From Polynucleobacter sp. JS-Safj-400b-B2 (GTDB lineage Bacteria; Pseudomonadota; Gammaproteobacteria; Burkholderiales; Burkholderiaceae): a DNA stretch of 53,762 nt. The notes under the pieces are model-generated. The model was not told the DNA's origin and did not search any database. It saw only the letters and a program-made list of their open reading frames with translations. Shown here piece after piece: positions 48,101 to 53,762 of this stretch. A program made the position numbers and the translations under genes. The stretch is from NCBI RefSeq assembly GCF_018881975.1, contig NZ_JACVPJ010000004.1, positions 266,290-320,051 on the forward strand. The letters run 5' to 3'. How positions within the stretch are numbered: position 1 is the first letter of the stretch; each line of letters begins with the position of its first letter.

Positions 48101-51100
48101 CAATGATTTGCTTGCCGCTACCTTTTTGTTCCAGGCTGATAACTTATAAGATGATTTGGGCTTAGTGGGGACCACATCACGCAGGACTCTAAGAATGGCA
48201 ACCGCCTTCCTATCATGCCCTGCCTCTATGAGTTTTTGGTAATTCGGCTCTGGCCAATATTGCGAGAGAGGCACTTCTCGTGGCGTCAAGTTTTGCGAGT
48301 GTTTGAGCTTGTCTAAATAGCCCGACCAAACATCTTTTCTGGCGCCACCAATCTTTTGGCCAAAGTCCTCAATGACCTTTGGCGAGTTGCTTACCGTGTC
48401 GTCTAGAAATGGGGCTGCATTAATATGTTCTTGTGATGCACCAGCAAGGTTTTCTCCAAACTTTGCAGCGACTTCTTCTTGCTGCTCCGTGATTGCCGCA
48501 GCTAGGTCTTGCTTGCTTAAAAAGAAATTCGCCTCTTGAGAATCAAATTGCTGATCACCATTGCGATCAAGGCCGCTAGGAAGCATTAACTCTTGGTCTT
48601 TGGCTGCCAAAAGTAGTGCGGCATACTCCGTAACGGCACCAGTTTGGCCAAACACAATCTCTAAAGCCTGTTGATAGGAGCGCACGGCATCCGTTGTTTC
48701 CAAGAGGGCGATTTGATTACTCAATTTTGCCAATTCAGTAGCGGGTAAATATACTGATTCCATGCCAGTGTCTTGATCATGCACCGATACAGATGGCGCA
48801 GAAGAAGGCGGCACCATTTGCACGCCATCTGGGATATCTGTGGGAGCGACACCAGTTAATTCATTCATGCGTAGGATCAGAAAGTCATTGGCATAATCGC
48901 GCACCGGACCATCTTTGCCAAAAATGACTTCTAAAGCATTTTCGAATTGAGCTAAATCACTCGCCGTAGAAATTCGATTAATGGTATTACTTAGTAAATT
49001 AAGGTCAGAGTCTGGGAGCTCGATTTCTGAGAAGAAGTCGCCAGGAATAAATTCTGGCGCTTTGCTTGGCGCAAAGTCTATGGGAAGTGTCAGTAGCTGA
49101 TCGTAGGTATAACGATTTAATACATCAATGTCACGTATTTCGAGCGGTTCGCTACTGGCTTCATGAAAGGCAAAAACTCGTATGCTTGTTAGAAGTTGAT
49201 CTTTGAGCTGGTGTAAAGCTTCTACCGATTGCCCATACTGCCTTAGATCGGCAGCTGAAATGGGCGGAAAATCGTCAAGCTTTAGAAGCTTTGCTCTTGT
49301 ATCCTCTTGCGAAACTCGGGATCGCTGTTCATCCTGTTCAGGCCCTCTACTGCTCGCTTGGCGAATTCCAATACTGGGTCGTATGGGAGCTCTTCCGCGG
49401 GCTTGCTCGTAGTTGGCAAGGCTGATGGATCCGGATTGGTTGCGCTCTTCAAGATGCTTTGAGAGTCGTTCTCTAATGTGCTCATAAGTTCCTTCAGAAG
49501 AAAGGGTTGGTAAATTATCCCAGCTAAGGGTAATCAAGGAATTATCTACATCCCTGCGATCAATAATTGTGAGTTTAACGGCACCGCCATAGGTTTGGTG
49601 AACTTCAGCTAGGCTTTGGGGAAGTCTGGACAGAAGATTGGCAATCAGGTCGATGCTCGCGCCTCTGCCTACTTGCTCAAAGCGATTTAACGCGTTATCT
49701 AGAGCGTTTTCGGCTTTAGCGTGAACTGTAATAATCTCTGGGCGCAACCCTTTTTCAAGGATTTGATCAATTTTAATTTTGGTCGCAGCAACATCAACAA
49801 GTTGACCCTCAAAGATGGTAGCGATATCAAAATTTTCCCCAAGACCAGTGGCGATTGCTGATGACTTTCCAGCGCCTGGCGTTCCCGTAACCAAGAGAAC
49901 GCGTCCACGCACACCACCTTCCTTGATCTGCGCCTGCGCAGCTGCTAAGTTTTCTCGAAAAAGTGCTGCCGCCAATACTGCAGCGCTATTGTGCGCGGGA
50001 AGGTTATAAAAGCTTCTAGTTTCATTTGACTGCGCATAGAGCTCAAAGGTTTCTTTAAAAAGATCGGAATTCACATATAAACCGCCATGAGATCTGGGGT
50101 CTTGTTTATAGCGATCGATAAACCGTCTAGGGTTATCGTTCACAAGCTTTGAGAATTGAATCTCAGCCGCTGCGCGCTCAGGATCTTCAAAGCCGCGTAT
50201 GGTGATGGACTCTAAGAGGGTTGCAGGAGGGTTCTGGCTAGCAAGTGATGCGGCCCCAACCTCTTTTTCTGGTGGGATTACTTGGACTGGTACCGAACTT
50301 TCCGTTGCCACCACCCTGCCCTCATGAAGCTCAAAACCTAAGCCACGGGGAGATTGCGCAGCAAGCAATCCAAGAACGACCGATTGATTTCCGGAAATGA
50401 GCTGCAAGTCATTAAAATCTGTTTTTTCCGTGGCTTTAGGACTGGCTAAATCAGCTTGGCTAAAACTAGGTTTTGCCACCAATCCATCGACCAAAAGAGC
50501 GGCCTGTATTGATTCACGTTCGCCACGACCAATATCGCTTGCGAGAACGATCATGCTGCGGGGGTATTGCATGCGCAAGGTTTGCGCTACTGATGGCATA
50601 TTGCCACTTGATAATGAAGCGACAATCAAAGCCTCTGGCAAGCCGAGTTGCCCCTTCAGAGCTGTATATGATTGCTCAATTGATCTGGTGGTTGCAATGC
50701 CCTCGCCAATATAAATAATGGGGGCGACAGGCTTGGCATCTGAGTTTAGCGGGAGAGGATTTTGGGCAACCCAATAGGATTGGGATTTGCGTCCACCCGC
50801 TAAAGCAGATTTTCGACCCGCTTCATCAATCATCTCCAATGTTGAGAGGGCTATTTTTTGATTCTGTCCGACTTGCTGGCCAACGCCGGCAAGCAAGATG
50901 CGGCCAGACAAAGGCTCGCCATTCGCTTTTGGAGCATAACCAATCAGCGAGCTTAATTTAGTTAAGTCAATTTCATGTAAATTCTCGCCGGCGATGCCTT
51001 TGCGAACGAGGTATGGATGATCATCTAGGGCTGGTGCAGTTGACGCCCAAATATGTTCCGATAGAGCTGCAACCTTGCTATAACGCTCTTCCCGCTTAGC

Positions 51101-51223
51101 TAATTCGAGCGCTTGCTCAGCCGCCCTCTCCATGGATCGTTTAGCGCGCAATTGCGCTTGCTCCTGCTTTTCCTGGGGGGGATAGGGTTTCATAACCAAT
51201 GCGGCCAGACGGGTCAAAGCCAC
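45182..51223 (-). CDS. Giant polyvalent protein: primase TOPRIM, zeta-like kinase, two zincin motifs
   Basis: 2013 residues. In order: DnaG-like start with 'DDHPYLVRKGIAGENLHEID', a TOPRIM region with 'IIYIGEGIATTRS' (about 165-270), a P-loop kinase with GTPGAGKSS (about 444-452), two similar helical units with 'EVIFGKDGPVRDYA' and 'EIVFGQTGAVTEYA', an EF-hand-like loop DRNGDQQFDSQE (near 884), an LPD1-type region 'FGFRGVEFGNWVEQGRRQ' with zincin HEWWH (about 1325-1335), a second zincin HEMLH (about 1562-1566) and a 400-residue tail. The GTG at 51223 is an apparent start; the real gene probably began with the PriCT-2 segment upstream, now out of frame. Such proteins may be co-injected with DNA into the recipient. 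Confidence 0.85.
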   Translation of the reverse strand: MALTRLAALVMKPYPPQEKQEQAQLRAKRSMERAAEQALELAKREERYSKVAALSEHIWASTAPALDDHPYLVRKGIAGENLHEIDLTKLSSLIGYAPKANGEPLSGRILLAGVGQQVGQNQKIALSTLEMIDEAGRKSALAGGRKSQSYWVAQNPLPLNSDAKPVAPIIYIGEGIATTRSIEQSYTALKGQLGLPEALIVASLSSGNMPSVAQTLRMQYPRSMIVLASDIGRGERESIQAALLVDGLVAKPSFSQADLASPKATEKTDFNDLQLISGNQSVVLGLLAAQSPRGLGFELHEGRVVATESSVPVQVIPPEKEVGAASLASQNPPATLLESITIRGFEDPERAAAEIQFSKLVNDNPRRFIDRYKQDPRSHGGLYVNSDLFKETFELYAQSNETRSFYNLPAHNSAAVLAAALFRENLAAAQAQIKEGGVRGRVLLVTGTPGAGKSSAIATGLGENFDIATIFEGQLVDVAATKIKIDQILEKGLRPEIITVHAKAENALDNALNRFEQVGRGASIDLIANLLSRLPQSLAEVHQTYGGAVKLTIIDRRDVDNSLITLSWDNLPTLSSEGTYEHIRERLSKHLEERNQSGSISLANYEQARGRAPIRPSIGIRQASSRGPEQDEQRSRVSQEDTRAKLLKLDDFPPISAADLRQYGQSVEALHQLKDQLLTSIRVFAFHEASSEPLEIRDIDVLNRYTYDQLLTLPIDFAPSKAPEFIPGDFFSEIELPDSDLNLLSNTINRISTASDLAQFENALEVIFGKDGPVRDYANDFLILRMNELTGVAPTDIPDGVQMVPPSSAPSVSVHDQDTGMESVYLPATELAKLSNQIALLETTDAVRSYQQALEIVFGQTGAVTEYAALLLAAKDQELMLPSGLDRNGDQQFDSQEANFFLSKQDLAAAITEQQEEVAAKFGENLAGASQEHINAAPFLDDTVSNSPKVIEDFGQKIGGARKDVWSGYLDKLKHSQNLTPREVPLSQYWPEPNYQKLIEAGHDRKAVAILRVLRDVVPTKPKSSYKLSAWNKKVAASKSLAEQIIGSIDKPDLLLPILDQFKTIPQISDAAILYQIAGHERSLASYQIKCASYSMMNGVSYNPPKAIWSIEERSAKTSWPKQLLTAETKEALLAKIDADHKTLLAATKQTKANGDAQFALYRKKAGEALYIGKKIGRRYIDLAGPFEDVKVAREYRHEHSQELEKELARLKEVPSIRATQNEPRLGVDYRQGQDISPAEFNEVFGFRGVEFGNWVEQGRRQADLNEAYDALMDLSRALALPPAALSFNGELGLAFGARGRGGVDPAKAHYESGHVVINLTKEKGAGSLAHEWWHALDNYLVRSSPDGNPLGFVSDEPQAVGLREPLQDAFTAVMAQIKQSDLPKRSAKMDAFRGSAYWSTPTEMSARSFEGFVGDRLSNLGIRNDYLVNYLAPKEWSNEDLPRYPYPVGNEAWAFNQAFTNLFAQVQTRQTERGVAIFNTIPKALSANEQVSFAAASERIDELLKPFAKETRTHIHLIERMDSIGIMHPPGMIASGVTCADHCFLAQEGLRDVVMVEKTLWHEMLHLGLRRFLTPQQYIENLNELYTQDQWIANKAKEWFDSADGQQVLKMHPDNIYYVRARGVDEALAQLAEITQSYPTGYRLNGLADKTYRTVCNWVATIADTFGFHKEAKGWRDYAASKAARNLIASTFAKLRAGEPSIPGAMVDKERFNAALRSQANGPDIEVQKNVKETKLPTEVANKSSGPAVEHSTTHEATQLATPFLSSPSAQEIVMAKIAKDHQPPTVEPIPFNYQHPEFSNGTRPMWAPEVTPPQLIALGKEYFGSKREFVVPMQDGGPYKGEIYHHDDRFLFQQLGDDKFTLHQVTDLSSQSPIVKERMGKSFTGIYLSIHYEGNKGVVNPYDPFKDRFISNAQLVEKAAVDRDFSQKNQNLFKTMWRVALEDVMRARMGFPKAVAIVGEQTKPPGVLDPYYQDLKAFYQKQQLEDRAKAIKKASLTKVEEKAIATTGPKR

Positions 51224-51488
51224 CTTGCTTGGCCAGGTTGAATAATGAACCTATTCCTACATTAGTAAGTTTTAGTTGTTTCCAGGTGTATTTAGCAGTT
51301 GCGGCGTTATAGCTCTCTGCTTTGGCACTCCATGAGTCCCAAAGCTCAAAAGCTTCTTGTCCAAATGCGTTCTTAAGGGCGGCACCAACGAGTAGCCACT
51401 CTTTTCGGTCATCCGAATCGATAAAGCCAAGCGCATCACGAGCCTTGTCAAGCTCTGAAGTCCAAGTTGTATGAGTTGCATTTACCAC
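51141..51488 (-). CDS. PriCT-2 primase segment, 5' part of the split giant gene
   Basis: 115 residues. 'LDKARDALGFIDSDDRKEWL' and 'ALKNAFGQEAFELWDSWSAK', then 'YTWKQLKLTNVGIGSLFNLA', are the PriCT-2 domain that normally sits N-terminal to the plasmid primase. The last 25 residues differ from the family. The reading frame overlaps the giant protein's frame by 83 bp, with a C7 run in the overlap. Removal of one C would join both frames into a protein of about 2100 residues. Confidence 0.75.
   Translation of the reverse strand: MVNATHTTWTSELDKARDALGFIDSDDRKEWLLVGAALKNAFGQEAFELWDSWSAKAESYNAATAKYTWKQLKLTNVGIGSLFNLAKQGGFDPSGRIGYETLSPPGKAGASAIAR
51175..51181 (-). repeat. C7 run at the primase frame break
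   Basis: Seven G on the plus strand (C on the coding strand) where the PriCT-2 frame and the giant protein frame meet. With six C the reading would continue from Ser-Pro to Gln-Glu-Lys without a break. Confidence 0.8.
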
Positions 51489-51633
51489 TGGGGTCCCCGA
51501 CTTTCTGGTTAAACCAAAAAATCAGAAACTTGCCCGAACTATCCTATAGTACATAAATAAATGAAAAGCAACAAGAAATAAATATGCTGCTAACTTGTGT
51601 CAACAGCATCAATCTAAAAGGCGTTGATATAGC

Positions 51634-51672
51634 AAGAGCTACCGATAGCTCTTCTAAACGAAAGGTTATAAG
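51634..51672 (+). promoter_or_regulatory. Hairpin and ribosome site before the small secreted protein
   Basis: AAGAGCTA (51634-51641) pairs with TAGCTCTT (51646-51653), loop CCGA. GAAAGG follows and the ATG is at 51673. A 5'-UTR hairpin of this size may stabilise the mRNA; it does not cover the SD and is not a copy of the L0-L5 leader. Confidence 0.45.
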
Positions 51673-51873
51673 ATGAAAAAACTTGCAATTGCAATCGCTT
51701 TAACTACCCTGACAACGGCCCTATTTGCTCAAACCCCTCAAAGTGCGGCAGATGCACAAAAAGAGAAGGCTGCCGTTGCCAAAGAAGCAAAGACGAGCAA
51801 GGCAGAGGGAAAGAAGGTGAAATCTGAAAAGCCTGCTGCTCCTAAAGCAGTCGTCACACCATCTGGAAAATAA
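51673..51873 (+). CDS. Small secreted Ala/Lys-rich protein (66 residues)
   Basis: Signal peptide 1-19 (cleavage ALFA/Q), then a low-complexity Ala/Lys/Glu segment ('AQKEKAAVAKEAKTSKAEGK') with a Pro-rich end. GAAAGG ribosome site 7 nt upstream. Such short basic exported proteins are common in small betaproteobacterial genomes; function unknown. Confidence 0.7.
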   Translation: MKKLAIAIALTTLTTALFAQTPQSAADAQKEKAAVAKEAKTSKAEGKKVKSEKPAAPKAVVTPSGK

Positions 51874-51934
51874 TTTACAAACAGTGAATGGGTCGGGATA
51901 AGTGCCGTAGCGCAATAACCGACCCTTCAAAATC

Positions 51935-52303
51935 ATGAAAAAAATTCTACTAAGTTCAGCCCTAATACTCACCTTGCTTTTTTCAAATTCAGTAATTGCA
52001 AGGGGCTGGGGTGGACCAATGGGTTTTTGGGGTGGTGTTGCTGGCGGCGCCATTGTAGGGGGTGTTGTTGCCAGTAATTATTACCGACCTTACTATCCCG
52101 CACCATACTACGCACCTTATGTCGTTGCGCCTACATATGTGCAACCTCAAATAGTTTATATGACGCCTCCCGTTGCTGCTGCTCCACAGCCACAATCGCT
52201 GGTTAGCCAGCAAGTGCAGCCACAGGCTTATTATTGCCCTGCAGCTGGAGGATTTTATCCTCAAGTGCAAGCTTGCCCGCAGGGATGGCAAGTGACGCGC
52301 TAA
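51935..52303 (+). CDS. Secreted glycine/tyrosine/proline-rich protein (122 residues)
   Basis: Signal peptide 1-22 (cleavage near VIA/R). A Gly-rich stretch 'GFWGGVAGGAIVGGVVAS' resembles a glycine-zipper segment, then a Tyr/Pro-rich middle ('YYRPYYPAPYYAPYVVAP') and a C-terminal 'YYCPAAGGFYPQVQACPQGW' with two Cys that may form a disulfide. The C-terminal motif is common in outer-membrane or surface proteins of Burkholderiales. Function unknown. Confidence 0.7.
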   Translation: MKKILLSSALILTLLFSNSVIARGWGGPMGFWGGVAGGAIVGGVVASNYYRPYYPAPYYAPYVVAPTYVQPQIVYMTPPVAAAPQPQSLVSQQVQPQAYYCPAAGGFYPQVQACPQGWQVTR

Positions 52304-52364
52304 TGCGTTTAGCTTAGACCTTAGCCGTGTGATTTGAAGTGCAAAAAATAACTTATGAGAGCGC

Positions 52365-52718
52365 TTAATACTTCCTAACCAACCCAACCACAACGCCCCA
52401 CACATCCAGCAATCGCTCATCTCCAACAGTAATTGGTGAAAAGTTATCATTTTCAGCAAGCAGTAGTATTTTATTTTGCGAAATAATTAATCGCCTTACC
52501 AAAAACTGGCCTTGGTTGACGGTCACAACAATATCGCGATTTTTAAACTTAACCGAACGATCGACGACTAAGCGATCGCCAGTTTGTATACCGATGCCTA
52601 CCATAGCATCGCTACCCACCCTAAAGAAATAGGTCGCTGTAGTATTTTTGACCAAAAAATGCTGGAAATCAAAGTTCTGTTCAAAGTTTTCCGGCGTAAG
52701 AATTTTGTCTGTGTTCAT
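52365..52718 (-). CDS. UmuD'-like protein with lost protease residues
   Basis: 117 residues that align along their length with the S24/LexA-fold part of UmuD ('ATYFFRVGSDAMVGIGIQTGD', ending 'SPITVGDERLLDVWGVVVGL'). The Ser in the GDSM motif is Ala38 here, and the catalytic Lys of FTVKKL is Arg75 in FLVRRL. The segment that UmuD cuts off on activation is missing at the N-terminus. So it looks like a ready-made UmuD' without self-cleavage. No umuC gene is next to it in the window. LexA-fold regulators are the other option, but no DNA-binding domain is present. Confidence 0.75.
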   Translation of the reverse strand: MNTDKILTPENFEQNFDFQHFLVKNTTATYFFRVGSDAMVGIGIQTGDRLVVDRSVKFKNRDIVVTVNQGQFLVRRLIISQNKILLLAENDNFSPITVGDERLLDVWGVVVGLVRKY

Positions 52719-52757
52719 TGAAATAAGAAAATTAGTTTTTATAAATTGTTAGCGTTT

Positions 52758-53651
52758 TTATACGCCATCGAATGCTGCATCAGCCTCAAATGCTGAAACA
52801 CCACGCTTAGCAAGGCTAATTAATGAGGCGTCCTGACCGCCATCTATTAGAGCCAAAAAGTCTTGCAGAACGGTGCCCTGCCCCAAATTTTCCCCATCTA
52901 ATATTTTTCGAGATTCGTCAAGGGAGGCCTTTCGCGAGACGGTGCTTGGCATTGAGCGAAGATCTTCAAAATTAATACCAGCTGTCTTTGCATAAAACTG
53001 CGAAAAAGGCACTAGTTCCTTGCTGGCATCTTTAGGAGTGATGCGCCGATTTGGGGGTGCTTGCGTCATCACCTCAAGCTGATCTCTATCGGAGGTTCTT
53101 TTAAGGGACTTTTTCTCCAGGTCAACGTCAGCAACTGTGAGTTCACGAACCATCTTGCGAAGACCCGATTGATATCTAGCTATATCCATAGATGGAACAT
53201 AAGCAGGTGGTAATACACGGGGAATAAACATTTGGTCATCGTAGTAACGTATTTTTTCGCACAAGATTGGCTTCGTGTACTCCATAAATACAATCTGCTT
53301 ATCCTGAGACATGGTTCGCAACTCTTGCGGCATCATCAAGGCTCGTTTCTGGTCAGAAACATTGACGCTATCACCCGATCGGCTATTGAAAATTCCACGA
53401 CCACGACTATATGAAGCCGTACTTTCGGTAAGATACCCCAATGTTTCCGATACCTCTTTGGCATCCTTGGGCTCCTTTGGTGGAAATACAATCTGCAACG
53501 CACTATTAGCCACCAATGAGCGTGTATCGTCTTTCCCGTAGGAGTCCTGCGCCTCAAACTGAGCAATGGATTGACCAATCAAAATTAAGCGTAGTCCGTA
53601 GCCAGCCATAAAGCCAGAACCTTTGGCAATGCTAAGGAAGCGCAGATTAAA
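52758..53651 (-). pseudogene. 3' remnant of a second VirD4/TraG coupling protein gene
   Basis: The frame is open from 53651 to the stop at 52758 (first ATG at 53609). It starts in the part of the ATPase that follows Walker B ('AGYGLRLILIGQSIAQFEAQ', then 'VSETLGYLTESTASYSRGR') and continues to a normal C-terminus. A TGA at 53652-53654 closes the frame upstream, and none of the three frames to the window edge shows the DEFP-type Walker B or Walker A. Thus the N-terminal two thirds are missing. It differs clearly from the complete coupling protein at 38587, so it came from another system. Confidence 0.75.
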
Positions 53652-53762
53652 TCAAAATTAGCCTGAAGAGCGCCGCAAAAATATCCCCATATTTAATTTT
53701 TACGAAGACAGTCTGATTTTTCTAAGATTTGGCGCTAATTTCCCTTCTCTGAGTTGCCCGTA

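Noticed and set aside
1..53762. CRISPR arrays and IS elements
   Set aside because: No regularly spaced direct repeats and no transposase-like ORF with terminal inverted repeats were seen in the window.

Overview
The window looks like the chromosome of a moderately AT-rich betaproteobacterium. A freshwater Burkholderiales such as Polynucleobacter is my inference from gene content (hyi-glxR pair, YqiA-type esterase, DUF3108 protein, dense small genomes); no rRNA or marker gene here proves it. A core segment of about 11 kb (two tRNAs and metabolic genes, roughly 17.4-28 kb) is flanked on both sides by DNA of conjugative or mobile character.

Left region (1-17 kb). A plus-strand operon carries the 3' end of a type IV secretion core (VirB8, VirB9, VirB10) that runs directly into thin-pilus genes (TcpQ/PilL-like protein, PilN-type secretin, PilO-like and PilP-like proteins), followed by a VirB1-like lytic transglycosylase. 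From 7.1 to 13.4 kb come six short transcription or translation units of mostly unknown small proteins plus a DUF4942 DNA methyltransferase. Every one of the six units starts with a copy of the same structured leader: a Shine-Dalgarno-sequestering stem that encloses a small GCC/GGC hairpin, and in four copies also two mutually exclusive upstream hairpins. Base pairing is kept while sequence changes, so this is the best candidate in the window for an undescribed regulatory system. On the minus strand follow a zeta-type kinase with a small partner, a shortened tRNA-Gly, a second DNA methyltransferase, and a Cys-rich repeat secreted protein with an in-frame G11 tract.

Core region (17.4-28.2 kb). 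tRNA-Glu, tRNA-Asp, a lipid-flavoured group (fatty acid hydroxylase/sterol desaturase family, alpha/beta hydrolase, acyl carrier protein, ketoacyl-ACP synthase), then hydroxypyruvate isomerase, tartronate semialdehyde reductase, an esterase, an HNH endonuclease, a DUF3108 protein, a potassium channel, a small XRE regulator and two tandem coiled-coil/TM proteins.

Right region (28.2-53.8 kb). A TumE/TumA-like toxin-antitoxin pair, a tyrosine recombinase, two overlapping tiny membrane genes, a highly structured 600-bp non-coding stretch leading into an amidoligase plus class-II glutamine amidotransferase operon, a HicAB pair, and then a long minus-strand DNA-transfer block: giant polyvalent primase/kinase/zincin protein, LPD7 protein, MobC-like protein, small proteins, secreted nuclease, a TM-less VirD4-type coupling ATPase, DUF4337 membrane protein, MOBP-type relaxase and a detached accessory domain. 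At the right edge are two small secreted proteins, a protease-dead UmuD'-like protein and the 3' remnant of a second coupling protein gene.

Together the window holds the structural half of a conjugation system on the left and the DNA-processing half on the right, about 20 kb apart, with core genes between them. Whether they belong to one element cannot be settled from this window.
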